Notes: generated by a model not told the origin, from the sequence alone. A stretch of 64,000 nt of DNA from Cinclus cinclus (GCF_963662255.1 NC_085047.1:107502181-107566180), one strand, 5' to 3'; positions 35,490-48,139 are shown, counted from the stretch's first letter. Made by a program: numbers and translations.

Positions 35490-38400
35490 AATTCAGACAA
35501 ACCTCCCTCCATATAAAAATACTCAGGACTGGTCACCTTAAAGCTACCTGTTTCCTTTAGAAATGACAGAATTTTTTATCATTATTATTATTTTATTTTG
35601 AAGAAGAGAAATATAAACAGACTTAAAACCTCAAAAATACAAACTACAGTATTTGTACCTAAGAAAGTTGTCCTGGTGGAAATATTTTAGAAGGAACTAA
35701 TACAAATATGTGCTTAGAGCCACTGAAAGCAGTGATGTAGAAAATGTGTGTGGACAGAAATATGAGGAAGGACACATTAAGGACAGGGACTGCATGTACA
35801 TTTTTCTTGGAGGCTCCATCACCTCATCATCTATAAAGGTGTCACAATCCAACCCAAGACGAGAGACCCACGGTGTTCAAACTTCCCCTGCTTTCAGTTT
35901 GTGCATGCAGTTTCCTGAAACCATGGCATGAAACAGCATGCTGTCTTTTTGATATTAAACTTATATAAATGTGCAATATTGATGGGGCGATCCTTGGCAA
36001 GGGTCCATAAGGCTTTAGAATAGTACATCATACAGGGACAATGAATTTGTGATGTTATTCAACAAATATTTCTGAGCAGTAATACATGGCAGCAAAATAA
36101 AAATATAGCAACACTATCAATACTTTATAATGTTCACAATATTAATTTCTGACCAATGTTAACATTTCAGTATGCTGCCAACAGAATTAATTAGGCAAAG
36201 AATAAACTGAAAGGAAGATAAAAGTCTGGAAAATGCTGCAATGCAAAATTTCAGAACAGGAGGATAACAAAAGTGCGTGTTTAGATGAAAGGATGGAGGT
36301 TTTTTTCACTACAGGAATTTTGCATTAAGTGGATATTTTAAGTAAAATTGAAGCAAGAAATGGATGGAAAAAAATGAGACTTGATCAGCATTATTTTAGA
36401 AGATTCTTAGTTCATGCTATTCCTTAAAAATAGCTAAAGAAGGAAAAAAAAAAAATCTCTTGACTGAAACTTTTTCTCTTCTTTGTTTCTTGGGAGTACT
36501 TAGTAAAAATGCTGTTCAAGCTGAAGACTACATAACAATTTCATTATTTTTAAAAATCTTGAAATTATTTCAGCATCAAGTAACAGTAAAACTCTCAGTT
36601 TATACTCTTCTCTATTCTCCAAGACAGAAAGATGAGAAAAAGCAGAGAAGAGAAAATTAGAAGCAGAAGAAAGATGGAATGAAGATTCAGTTTAGCTTTT
36701 CATTTTGATTAACCTGTAGACTGGAGCTCAAATGCTCTGCTAGAATTTACAGAGGTTTGAAAGAGAGATGAATCTTTGCACTTTATTAGGCTGAAATACT
36801 GAACTCAGTTTCAAACACTGCGCCTCAAGAAAGATGAAGTGTTGTAACCCTAGTGAAGAGGCAGCAGAAAAAAAGAAAAGATCAGAGTCCTAGAAAATAT
36901 AACCCATGTCCTACAAAAGAAAAGAGGAAGAAATAGGTTTAATTACATAAAGGATCATTGGGAAAAGGATGGGAATAATATGCATAAAACATTAACAGAT
37001 TTTTAAATTTGGCAAGAAAGTTTCATGTTAGGTATTAGGAAAAGTGTTCCACTTCTGAAGTAGAAAAGCTGTAGAAGTGATTGGAAAGGCTGTGATCTGC
37101 TCAAAGAGAAAGATAAAAGTCTGTGAGAAAAGACTCAGGTTCAGTGATGCTGTGGCAAGGAGTAAAGGAATTGGATTGACTTTCAGGATCCCATCCAGCT
37201 CCAGGGATTTCTTTTTTTATGTTTTAGGCAAGTTAAGAGACATCAAAACAAATTAATCAAACTTAACAATCAAGATATCTTCACTATAACTGAAATTTTG
37301 GAGGCATACAGAATTTTCAAAATACAGTTAACCATTTAAAACCCCTTATATATGTCTATTAATGCAAACCCAATGCCTCTACATTAATTAAAAAAATAGG
37401 GAATCAATTCCAATTTTATTTTATTATCTATTTGTTTCCACTACATTAATTCAGAATTGATTTATTTTTTTTAGATTTTTAACAAAAAAATAAGCTCTAA
37501 TACTACAACCACCATTTGTTACAATCTATTTGGATTTTTAAATTATTTTAATCTTTGACATGAGAGACTTCAAGGGCTTTTTGTGCCATTAAATGCTGTA
37601 GGTATAATTGACATTAATTATAAATTCTTAGAAAAAGTCAACAGCTGAACTATTCCTTCCTTACTGTATCCATTTACTAAAAAATCCAACTTCAGAGTCA
37701 GAGAGAAAATTTCAATTTATAAATTTTTCTAAAACAATGTATTTTACCACTAAACTTAGACTCACTGTCATATATTTGATTCTCACTGGTCAGTTAGCTG
37801 TAGAAAGACTTCAAGAGATATTGTTCAAAAATTTTAAATTGTATCCTCAACTACATGTTGAGGACCAGATTTTATCAAAAGCTTGAGAGACCATAAGTCC
37901 AACTTTGCATCTTCTGAAAAGTATAACTTTACTTCTCCACACTCGTGAAAGATGATATTTTCAGATGTGCATGTTCAAAGATAAATATGTTATTGTTCAA
38001 CTATCCCACAACAAAAAGCAACAGGCACTGCTCTCAGTCTACATCATTATCCTGGGACATGAAATATTTCCTTGTCCTCAGGTCTAATTCTTTGTCTCCG
38101 CTGTGAAGAAATATAATATTGATATAAAACCTCAGTTCATATCTTCCTTCCAATATCCTGATTTCTACACAAAATAAGCCGTGTAACATTCACCGGAATA
38201 GGTTCCATTTCTCAGTCAATCCCCTAATCTGGGCAATTGTGTTTTAGGATTTGAGAGACTCACCAAGAACTGCACCAACTCCCAAACAGAAATATTGTAA
38301 CCACTGACTGGCAGTTAAAGTCATGGGTAACAATAAAAGAAAATAATAAATATTCACATATTATTTCCAACCACCAGTTATAATATCCTTTTCTTAATTA

Positions 38401-39177
38401 AAAATGTGAGGATTTTTTTTAATGTATAAAGCCCACCTTCATGTTGCAAAGAACTAAATCCACATTCTAGTCCATTTCTTCATAGAGATCTGTATAGAAA
38501 TTCCTTATATACTCATGTGTTCCTTGGCAGGACAAGGTTCTTGCCATTACAAAAATCACTGACCTAAATCACATTAAAATCCTCTTCTTCTCTTTGTTAG
38601 GTATTTATGCAAAATAAGCTGAACACTCTGTTGTCTTGTCGGCCTGTTTTGTTGCTGCTTCCACCTTTCAAAGAAGCATTACAAAACACGGTCTCCAAAA
38701 TTTTTCCTTTTACTGTTCAAAGTCTGAATCATGATTAACCTTGCCTTTGAAGTACAAGGCACATTTACAAAAAAAGAAAGACATGAAGACATTAAAGAAA
38801 AGAAAAAGTTCTCTTTTTAAGGTGAAAAAGAAAATACTACCATCTCCCTGTGTTATCACCCATTTTTCTGTCAAGTGCTTGCATTTGTCGAGTACTCTCA
38901 AGATTTCGTAGAATTCCAGAAAGAGGCATCAAATAGTATTTCTGTTTTAATCATGAAGAAAAGTGGGAATAAGGAAGTAAACAGATTTGTTTTGGACTAC
39001 ACAGAAAACTGTAGAACTAGATTTAAAACTCAAAGCAGCCGCCTATAATTATTGGGAAAAATAAATCATCGGAACAGCAAAATTAACAAAACTGGACATT
39101 TCCTATGGTTAAGGAGTAACTTCAGTTAATTTCTTGCTGGAGTTGCCTGACATTTTCTTTTAAAACTAACCTGTGTC
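35490..39177. other. AT-rich noncoding DNA, nothing recognised
   Basis: No gene or repeat family recognised. A purine-rich stretch (about 36,640-36,930) contains many GAAG/AGAA words. TAAT-rich high-complexity sequence at about 37,370-37,640 could be conserved noncoding DNA, untested. Frames of 61-73 codons have no support. Confidence 0.45.
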
Positions 39178-39395
39178 ATGGAATCATAGAACAGCACAGA
39201 TTAGAAGGGACTTAAAGAAATCCAATCTTCCATGGGAAAGGAAGCCTTGATGAGATTACTGAACACCCTGTCCTATCCCAACTTGAAAACCTCCACCAGT
39301 GGGGATTTCACCATTTCTCTGAGAGTTTCTTGCAGTGAATGATTGATTTTACTGTAATAAAGTCTTTTCTTTATGTTGAAATTATGTCCTGTTTC
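39178..39395 (-). mobile_element. CR1 LINE 3' fragment, diverged
   Basis: The plus strand carries the complement of a CR1 end: GGAATCATAGAACAGCACAG, TTAGAAGGGACTTAAAG, then CCTGTCCTATCCCAACTTG, AACCTCCACCAGTGGGGAT, CCATTTCTCTGAG, GCAGTGAATGATTGATTTTA and CTTTATGTTGAAATTATGTC. Many substitutions and small gaps indicate an old copy. Confidence 0.75.
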
Positions 39396-39960
39396 ATCTT
39401 TTTAAATTAATAAATATACATTTGCTCATTCCAACATGTTTCTCAAATAAGTTAAAATGCATGTTATTTTAATTAGTGAAAATGTACAAACATTTGAAGT
39501 GAAATGTAATTACTCAACACATCAAAACAAAGGAGTGTCTTCATCCTTATTTAGGAAAAGCAAAAACTTAGTGTCTCAAATTCTCACAAAAGAGGAAAAC
39601 TATTTGTCTAATGTTTGCAGCCAGCAGCTGATGTTGTTTTAGGGCTACATACTTTTAAACACTTAGAGATGAGTGGGACAAGAAAGACTTTCGTGGCCGT
39701 GTTATTTAGTTACATATATGCTGGCCACATTCCATGGGCCTGCTGCTGTGATGGTCTCTCTTCTGTGAGAAACAATTTGTTATAATACTAAGGAGTTTAG
39801 AAAAGCTTAATATACTTTTTGGAGCACAGAAATAGAAAAGTTTTTGCAATACAGTTTGTGTATTAGTGTTCTGTCACACAAACCCATCCTTTATATGTGT
39901 GAAGTTGAGTACAAACCAAACTTTTCAGTCATGCAAAATGACTTGTTTTCCCTTATTAAA
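39396..39960. other. AT-rich spacer between two CR1 copies
   Basis: About 560 bp without recognisable features. The single 61-codon frame is unsupported. It separates two minus-oriented CR1 pieces of different 3' length, so they are more likely two insertions than one split copy. Confidence 0.4.
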
Positions 39961-40356
39961 GAATCATGTAAAGGCTTGGATTGGAAGGCACCTTAAAAAT
40001 AATCTAGCTCCTATACCTTTCATTAGATCAGGTTTCTCAAATCCACATCCAGCCTGGCCTTGAACACTTCCAGGGATAGAGAATCCACAGCTTCTTTGGC
40101 CAACCTGCTTCAGTGCCTCACCACTTGAACAGTGAAGAATGCATTCCTTACCTCTAATCTAAACCTACTCCTAGTCTGAAACTGTTCTCCCTTGTCCTGT
40201 CACTGTATACTGCTGCAAATAGTCTCTCTCCATCTTTCCTTTAGGCTCCATTCAGGTTCTGGAAGGTTACCACAAAGCCTTCTCTTTCTTAGGCTGAACA
40301 ATCCCAACTCTCTCACAGCCTTTCCTTATCTGTGTTTGACATGTTCTAGTGCTTCA
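39961..40356 (-). mobile_element. CR1 LINE 3' fragment, about 400 bp
   Basis: One of the better preserved CR1 pieces, minus sense. Landmarks on plus are GGATTGGAAGGCACCTTAAA, CAGCCTGGCCTTGAACACTT, CCAGGGATAGAGAATCCACA, CAGTGCCTCACCACTTGAAC, TAATCTAAACCTACTCCTAG, TCTCCCTTGTCCTGTCACTG, GTCTCTCTCCATCTTTCCTT and GGCTGAACAATCCCAACTCT. It lacks an intact tail octamer pair. Short frames over it (39,866-40,063; 40,192-40,374) are LINE debris. Confidence 0.93.
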
Positions 40357-41114
40357 ATTGTGTACCAAAATTGAATTTTAGCTGTACTAAGATAATTACA
40401 AGTATAGCTGCATTTAAACTGATATACTATTGTTCTTTTTAGCTAAGAAGGAATTTAGAAAGCATATTTTATGGAATAGTGGTTGCAGTACAATTATTCA
40501 TTTGGTAGCCACATTTCTTCAGTCAAAACTAGTAGTGTCAGTCACTGACATTCGTTCTGCTAAGGATTTACAGTTGTAAGTCACATCAGGTAAGTGAAGC
40601 TGCTCACAGACAGAATGGTTAAGTCCTAAAAGAGAAGAGCCACAAGGCTCCTGGATCAACTCAGAACAAACACAGCAAAGATAAACAGGATTTAAACAAG
40701 TCTGCTGAAAAGTGTTGCCTAAAGTTGTGGGTTTTTTTGTATCAGGAGTTGAAAAGTTGATTCCTCAGAAAAGAACTATGGTTTGCATATCAAAACCAAG
40801 AAAAAAATTCTCAGAATTTCTCCTTGCATAAAGATGCTCGATTGGATGTAAAAATACATAAGCGTTTTGAAACAGTCACTAAAATACAAAGTGCCGTTAA
40901 AATAAACCACAAAGACTATTTTTAATGGTCTACTCTTTATGAGAAGAAAGTCAGCTGTTTTGAAAAGAAATTCAAACCAACCCAAAAAAAAACCAAACTT
41001 AAACACATAAAAGATGTAGATATGTGAAGACATGACTATGTGAGTGAGATGTTCATGCATATAACACATTTCCATGCATATATAATGAAACTAATACTGT
41101 GACTGAGTGCAGCT
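40357..41114. other. AT-rich noncoding DNA, nothing recognised
   Basis: A 99-codon minus-strand frame (40,776-41,075) is hydrophobic and Phe-rich, as expected when AT-rich DNA is translated. It has no domain and is not called. A short A-rich tract is at about 40,982-41,000. Confidence 0.45.
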
Positions 41115-41165
41115 CAACAACAACAACAAACAGCAACAGCAACATCAACAGCTCAGCAACAAAAG
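41115..41165. repeat. (AAC)n microsatellite with CAG interruptions
   Basis: CAACAACAACAACAA followed by CAGCAACAGCAACAT and related units. Like the tract at 48.1 kb, it passes from pure AAC into alternating CAG/CAA units, which suggests mutation within one original array. Confidence 0.85.
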
Positions 41166-43660
41166 CAAATTGCAACTCTATTTTCTCTGTCATTTCTAGT
41201 TTTTCCAAACTCGCCTGAAGCACACAGGTTTCTGACATACCATCTGTAGTTAGAAGCATGCATATTCCATTCCATTATGTCTGTGAATATTTACTGTTTT
41301 TAGAATGTGGTCAATATTCCCTTAAAATAAAACATATTTATATTCATAAATACATTCTAAATAGACATCTAAATTCCTACAAAATAGGTCTAGGATTTTA
41401 AAGGTTTTGCTTGTAAGAGTGAATTAATTTTTTTAGTATGTGGAAATGCCCTAGTATTCAGAAACAATAATTTATCCAAGAGAACAAGTCTGCTCTTGAG
41501 GTTCAGGGACACTCATGTTTTATCACACGGAAGATCTGAACATTTTTGCATTTGTGAAGATGTCTTCCTAGCTCCTGTTGTGCTAATGCTCTATTTGAAA
41601 AACAAACTTTTAAAGCCATCTGAGGAGGTACTGCCATTTTTGGCAGTAATTAGGACAGAATGAGAACACTTAACTGACCACCCTAACCAGACAATTTAAT
41701 TAAACTGTCACTCAAGACTTTTTTCAAGGTCCCTCTAGTGGAGGTAAAACATTAAGGTTATAACCTGCTTTTTGAAGCCAAACTTTTGTACAAGAAGGAA
41801 ACTAACCTGCAAGGTCAGTTGAAAGTCAAGGGAAATGCTGAACGTATGGGATACATACATACATACATACATTTCTTTCCAGAAAGATGCATTATTCCTG
41901 CACAAACACTCATAGCAGAAGGAAGACAGAAGTTTTTAAGTGCTACAGAATGAATAATTTTAGATGCGTATCAGTGTTCTGATAATTTGGGACTTAATAT
42001 ATTTATATGGTTCTGGCACATTTCAATTCTAATCAATATTGGCTAATGTAGTTTGGTATAATTCTTTGCAATTATAGCTAAAGAAGAAATAAAAGCATAC
42101 CTTGTTCCAAATTTTTGCCTGAACAGTTCTGAGTAAATTATTTCGAATAATGTATTCACCCAAAAAGACATTTTGAAAGTGGAGACTGTGTAGACTCCAA
42201 AGACCTAGATTTACATTAAAATAATTGAGCTTGGTTCTCTGTATAATATCTCTGATCAAATCATTGGCAAGAAAGCATTAGGATATTTGTAATGCTGTTC
42301 TTTTTAATACCAATGTTGACATGCAACAAAACAGATATGCTGCTGATTGTCTTTTACTATTAAATCAGTCATTACACATGTGGGATCAGTTTATGAGCAG
42401 CTACTAATGCAGAGTAGATTAAGCAAACAGTCTCACAAAAGTAAACATGGGTAGACTTGTCTGAATTTACTGAAACACAAGTATTCTTCATGACAAATAA
42501 AAATACTGAGGAAAAAATGGGTAAGATATAAAACTTCCCTCCAGATAACTATCAAATATAAATTATAAAAAGATATCTTTGTCATAAGTTGACTGGAAAA
42601 TTCACATATTTCAATTATTTTTTCTTAAAGACACATTGGAGGTGTCTTAATTTAAATGTCTCTATCAAATGTTTTACTATGATCTGACAGTATGTGTGTT
42701 TTTGAATTCTGGGTATGCATCTCAAATATCTTTTACCACAGCTTTGACCTCTGACCTGCAGCTCTGCTTTGATTAAATTTAGGCTAAACAACAAAAAAAA
42801 TTGCCTCTAAATTTTAATTAATCTATTGCTAGCAATAAAATTTCTTGTGAGAATGTTAATTCATAAATGAAATAAAAAGTAACCTCCTACAAAATGATAT
42901 TTGAAAACTAAGAAATTAATGTATGAGAAAGGAAAATCAAATGTGGAACTTGAGCAGCAGTGCACAGCTAAGTATGCAGGTTTTGGGGGTTTGTTGTTTT
43001 TTCTGTTTTTGTTTCTTAACTCTAAAGTGCTTCAGAATTCTGATGTTTATATATGTATATATATTGTTTATGGTTGACCCAGATGGCAAAGTTGGACGAG
43101 AACTGACCCAACACTAAAGAAATACGAAACAAAGATGAATCTTACAAGAATGGTGAAGAAAAAATATATTTAGGGTTCTATGAGGTGTGACACTTTGGTG
43201 ACAAAGCTCTTTTTATTTTGTTTGTTTGAACTGAAGGTTACTGTGGTTCTTCCATGAAATACAAGGTATTGCAATAAAGACTGCACAAGGCAATAGGATT
43301 GCAGTTTCAAACTTGATTTGCTTTTCTTCTGTGAAACCTAGTTAAGTTCACTGTAACTCTGGCTCAGCCATGTATGCTAAGAATATGTGAAATGAAGTAA
43401 AAATGTCTACTCTTTCCTTTTGTTCCTTGGTCAATGATACCATGTCACTCTTTACCAGTGGAAAGCTCTTGCTGTGTGCACTGGACCTGAAGATAAGATT
43501 CCCAAGAATTAACTGAAGCCTGAACTGAAAGTACAGTGTTAACATAAGGTCAGAGGTGGGGTTTACTAATTTTTCCACTTTAGCAGGAAAAAGAAAGTTT
43601 CATATGCTGTGTATCATGCCAGTCAATCATTTGTCAACCAAAGTATTACTGGGACCAACA
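41166..43660. other. AT-rich noncoding DNA with a short (ATAC)n
   Basis: Contains (ATAC)5 at 41,851-41,872 and a TATATATGTATATATAT run near 43,048-43,066. Unsupported frames of 64-76 codons. Nothing else recognised. Confidence 0.5.
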
Positions 43661-43691
43661 CCCCCCCCCCCCCCCCCCACACACACACACA
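43661..43691. repeat. Poly(C)18 followed by (AC)n
   Basis: Eighteen consecutive C residues (43,661-43,678) run directly into ACACACACACACA (43,679-43,691). The complementary strand is a G18 tract. This is a compound microsatellite likely to be length-variable, and assembly length may be unreliable. Confidence 0.95.
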
Positions 43692-44329
43692 TTTACTCAC
43701 ATTAAAATACTACCTGGAATTTAAAAATATAGAACATCATTCATTAACTCAGAATTACTTGAGACATTGAGATTAAAAATAATAATAATCATAGTATTGC
43801 CCTGAAAAATATGGAGTCATAATCAAAGAGAATTATTAATTCCTTATTTTAATACAAACACACCATGATATCACCTTCACTGTTATTTTCTTAGTCAGTT
43901 GTCAGAACTCAAGACTATCCTTTCAGCACATCTTCTCTCCCTCCACTTATTAAAGAAAATTACAGTCTACAAGAAGAGGAACCTGTAAAGGTTTGGTTTT
44001 CCATTTATGCATCCATATAACCTCATAAGTCATATTATATATACACATATTCCTTCACATTTCTATGTCACCTCAAATGCACAGATGTGAGCTGATAATC
44101 TAGTTTCACCACATATCAAATTCTGCTTAAAACACCAAACATCCCAATTTCTCTAAACACTCCGATACAGTACTTAATTACTCTTGTGGTGATATTTTTT
44201 CCTTATATGCAGTCATAGCATTCTTTTTCAGTTCAGATCCTCAGTTCTCCTGCCTGTCTCTTCCTGTAAGTAAGGACAGGTGGCTGCCAGGGTTTGCCAC
44301 AGGTGTCCCTCCTCCAGCCTTTCCTCACA
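43692..44329. other. AT-rich noncoding DNA, nothing recognised
   Basis: Unique-looking sequence with an (AAT)4 run near 43,778. The last 60 bp may already belong to the CR1 copy that follows, but similarity is too weak to include. Confidence 0.4.
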
Positions 44330-44560
44330 GAGTAAGGTCTCCACACCTTACTGACCACCTTGGTGACCTCTGAATGCTGTTGTCTGTCAACATCATTCTT
44401 TCACTGTGCATCCCCAAGCCTTCTGTGAGATGTGGTCCAACCAGTGATGAATAATGGGAATAATCAATTTAAATTACCTACTGCCTCTGATTGTGTTGGT
44501 ACAGCCCAGGATGCTACTAGCTTTGTTGGTGCCTGACCACATTGTTGCCATGTGTTTACC
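44330..44560 (-). mobile_element. CR1 LINE internal/ORF2 C-terminal fragment, decayed
   Basis: On plus it reads the complement of the CR1 region upstream of the 3' end: CTGACCACCTTGGTGACCTC, GATGTGGTCCAACCAGTGAT, then a CCTACTGCCTCTGATTG segment, TACAGCCCAGGATGCTACTA and GCTTTGTTGGTGCCTGACCA. This corresponds to the ORF2 C-terminal coding portion on the minus strand, but no frame is intact. The 3' tail is missing, so the copy is broken or rearranged. Confidence 0.7.
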
Positions 44561-45599
44561 AGTTAACAGCAACAAAAGAAAACAGCAAAACTCCTTTTTT
44601 TTTTTTTAATTTCTGCTGTTTGTAAATGCAACTGAAGTGAGCAAAACTACTTTGAACTTCTGAAAATTTAAGGCCCCTATATAATTAAGGTTAGAAGACT
44701 AATTAAAAACAACAATTAATTTTCACATACTGATTTTATTTTTAAAACATCCTGTTCTCTCACTCTTTCTTTTTTTTTTTTCTTTTCTTCAGAATCTTCC
44801 TTTCACATTCCCTCAGAACTGCAACCTAATTTCTCAAGGTGTACAAGAAAGGATAAAGTGAAATACTGAATTATTATATAATCAGCAATGGTCCCATTAA
44901 CAGATTCAGCTGATATGATGTTGGAAAGGCAGAATCATAAGTTTTAATGCATTATTCCATAATGTGGAAATGAATATATTTTCCTATTTTCTCCTGGACA
45001 TGTGGATAGACATCATACATCACTAAAGGGTATGAAAGACAGGTATAGAGAAAGGTCTGATTGCCTCAATCATAACAAATCTGTGTTTTTTGTAGAACTA
45101 TGAGTATTTGCAGAAAGCTGCCTAAAATCATGCTCTCTACTTCCTGTGGATCATTGTTGATTATAATCAGTTTATTGGTTGGACTTGTTAAAGTGGACTG
45201 GATTTTTCTAACATGTATTTCAATGACATCAACTATTAAAATTTATTGTGCAAAATAAAGTTATTGTTAAAACTGTGCATTTTATGCAGTGAGCATGCTA
45301 TACCTTGGAACCCTGTTTAAGAGGTAAGAGACTTCCATCAAAAAGATGGAAGAAAGGAAAAAAGGAGAAGGAAGGAAACATCATTGCCCTCTGTGATGAT
45401 TTTTCAGCTGGCTGGTTACACTAATTTCAGCCTGTTCAAGGAAAACAACAAACCCTCAGAACTTTTCAGTCTGAAACAACAAACTGATCAACAACAACAA
45501 CAACAACAAAAGAACCAGAAAAAACTGCAACAGAAAAAAAAAAAAAGCTCTGAGGAGATGGGCACAGCTCCACATGAAATTCTGAACAGAATCTAGGGA
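44561..45599. other. AT-rich noncoding DNA with T runs and a short (AAC)n
   Basis: T runs occur at about 44,588-44,600 and 44,770-44,781. A CAA run at 45,489-45,509 is followed within 35 bp by an A13 run. A 70-codon frame through these repeats is spurious. Confidence 0.5.
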
Positions 45600-45948
45600 G
45601 TGTCCACAGCAGTTGTGAAGGAAGCTGAATTTATCTTGATGCCAAGGAGACCAGAGGATGGCCCTTGGTGTAAAGAGTTGTACTGGCTGAGTGATGGGTC
45701 AGGCAAATGCTCTTCCCTAAAACAATCTAGAGGAAGTGTTGCCTTCCTGAGACAGCCAGACCAGTACACAGACAGCTCAAAACTGAACAGCCAGCAACAG
45801 GAACTTAAACAAAAGTTTCTTAAAGTTTCTAAAGATCTCTTAAACAAAAATTTCTTGAAAGACCATGAGAAACAAATTATCCTTTTCTTGGCACAATACA
45901 CCATGCAAAGAGAAGAAAGGTGTCCAAGGGAAGACTTAAATAAAATAA
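45600..45948 (+). other. Unidentified 5' part of the longest open frame in the window
   Basis: A plus-strand frame opens at an ATG at 45,600 and runs 162 codons to 46,088. Its last third is a CR1 ORF2 remnant, but roughly the first 115 codons match nothing I recognise. Inside is an imperfect 35-bp-period duplication (CTTAAACAAAAGTTTCTTAA at 45,804 and a close copy at 45,839). A 145-codon frame on the opposite strand covers the same DNA. It may be an older insertion or host DNA that happens to stay open into the LINE; I do not call it a gene. Confidence 0.3.
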
Positions 45949-46317
45949 TGTGGATTGAAAGCAACTCTGAGGAGAACTTGAGGGTGTTGCTGAACAAGAA
46001 ACTCAACATGACCCAACAGTGTGTGCTCACAGTCCAGAAGCCAAACGTGTCCCAGGCTGCATCAAAAGCAGAGAGGCCAAAAGGATGATGGATGTGATTC
46101 TATCCAGCTGCTCTACTCTGCATAGGCAAGACCCCACCTGTAGTACTGTATCAACTCTGGGGTCCCCAGCATTAGAAGGATCAGGACCAGCTGGAAAAAT
46201 TGCAGAGGAGGCCACAAAAATGGTCAGCTTGTTGGAGTACCTCTTATATGGAGACAGGCTAAGAGACTTGGGGCTGCTCAGCCTGGGGAAGGGAAGGCTC
46301 AGGGGCACCTTATAGCA
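45949..46317 (+). pseudogene. CR1 ORF2 (reverse transcriptase protein) C-terminal remnant, frameshifted
   Basis: The C-terminal end of the CR1 ORF2 polyprotein, which in intact elements carries an endonuclease and a reverse transcriptase. In the first frame the piece LRVLLNKKLNMTQQCVL is visible (about codons 125-142 of the frame that opens at 45,600). A frameshift near 46,050 moves the match to another frame, where PGCIKSREAKRM and, further on, EEATKMVSLLEYL and RLRDLGLLSLGKGRLRG follow before a stop at 46,313-46,315. The catalytic RT and endonuclease regions are absent. This is a dead fragment, part of the CR1 copy described next. Confidence 0.85.
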
Positions 46318-46618
46318 CCTGCATGTACCTAAAGGGAGCCTACAAGAAAGGTGGAGTGGAACAATTTACAAGGGCGTGTAGTGATAGGACAGGGTGTAAT
46401 CACTTCAAACTGAAAGGATGCACATTTAGATTAAATACAAGGAGGAAAACTTTTACTGAAAGAGTGGAAAAGCACTGAAAAGGGTAAAGCATCATGGTGT
46501 TGCTGGGTTGAGTTGAACCTGATGATCTTAGAGTTCTCTTCCACACTTAAGAATTCTATGATTCTGTGATCTTTGAGTTCCCCTCCAAACCAAACCATTC
46601 CATGATTATAAAGTGCAT
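45949..46618 (+). mobile_element. CR1 LINE, longest copy in the window, with two consecutive tails
   Basis: About 670 bp in sense orientation. The ORF2 C-terminal remnant is followed by 3' region landmarks CAAGAAAGGTGGAGTGGAAC, AAGGGCGTGTAGTGATAGGA, ATCACTTCAAACTGAAAGGA and GAACCTGATGATCTTAGAG. The tail GAATTCTATGATTCTGTGAT ends at about 46,571. Directly after it comes a second, shorter CR1 end (CTTTGAGTTCCCCTCCAAAC, CCATTCCATGATT, about 46,572-46,613). Part of the usual 3' region ('ggttgcccagagaagc') is deleted. The 5' border is approximate. Confidence 0.92.
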
Positions 46619-48139
46619 GAAAGGCACACTAAATTTTGCCAGCATCTCCAAGTAAGAGATGCAGTGCCTGTATTCAGATGATTGCAGTTTCTCAGATTCA
46701 CACGTTTAATGAAACATGAGCTTCTGGATACAGTAAACAATAGAACTTAAAAATATGAACTCCATGTGTTTCACATAACACTAGCTTCTACTCTCCTGTA
46801 TAGGTGAGCGGGGAAAAAAATAACAGCATTTTATCCAAAACAGTTGAGTGTTTCTTACTCTATTCAGAATAGACTTGCTAACTGAGAAAAAAAGGCTATA
46901 CTAACTTGAAAGGATAAATTTTGAGAAGATAATCAGAACCTAATAGCTAACTATGATATAGGCAGCCTTCTCAGAGTTTTAACTTTTAAGTGTCTAAACC
47001 ATTTTATTTAAAGTTAAAAGATACAAACAAAACTTGAAGCAAAAAAAATGCATCTCATACTAAAAAAATTACAAAATTTGAAATGCATTTCACTGTACCC
47101 CACAGTACCACCATTGTTGCCATTGCCATAAAAATGCTTGTATTTTCTAATTTTTCTTGAAAGCCTTTGACATATTCTTGTAATGCCACAGGCTAAAGCT
47201 TTGATCTTTGTAAAAACTTTAAACAATACCATATTAACTCTCTACTACAAACAAAATCTTTTTACAACACAAAACATATGTTTAAATCAAGGTTTCAGGA
47301 TTATTTTTTTTAAGTTTGGTAACAGCAAATCTTATTACTTCATATGTTACACAATGATTCATACTTATTTACATGACTGCTACTACAGTGCACCAGTAAC
47401 GAGTGTGAGGACAGCCCTCCCTCTGTTACATCCTCATGTGAACTTTCAAATCACTTCTATTCAATATTCCTGCTCCTAGTTTGATTCAGGATTTACTGAC
47501 ATACACAAAAATGGCATTAATAGAAGGTATTTTCCAACATGAGGTATGATTGCCAAAAGGAAAATTGTATACATTGTTATTTAAATGTCCAGCAGTCTGC
47601 AGATCTCGATAGGCAAGTCCTTGCTTTACTTTGCCTTTTCTGCACCATATTCATTTATTCCTTACAGAATAGTATTTGACAAACATCATAAAGACACAAA
47701 TAAATGAAAATAACAATGAAGGTTATAAAGGTGAAATGGGATAGCTGAGTTGGCAAAACAAATAGAAGATTCTTCCAGGAATGAATCTCAGTATAACAGA
47801 TATATAGTAGAATTATTGGCCTCAAACAAATGATCTTTATTTTTATGAACTATACAAGCCATTCTGTTTCCTAGGCTACTAAACTTCAATTGGAAATTAT
47901 GGTTGGATAATGCAGCTCTGAAAACTGAGGCTAATTTCTGTTTCACTATTTTACAAGAGAATAAGCTTTATTAGCTGGACCTCGGGATTAGGAAAGGTGC
48001 TCAGGCTTTTTGTGTGATTCTGTGCAGAATTCAGAGCAAACTAATTCATATTTAGGTTCAGGTTGCGTTTAGATTCACTTTGGTTTTCACAAATCAACTT
48101 TATAATTACCAGAAGTTCATTCCTGAGTTTGGACATATA
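46619..48139. other. AT-rich noncoding DNA, nothing recognised
   Basis: Unsupported frames of 72 and 98 codons overlap on opposite strands at about 47,014-47,479. No repeat family, RNA gene or exon recognised. Confidence 0.45.

Noticed and set aside
45593..46030. 145-codon minus-strand frame
   Set aside because: Antisense to the CR1 ORF2 remnant and its flank; no independent coding evidence.
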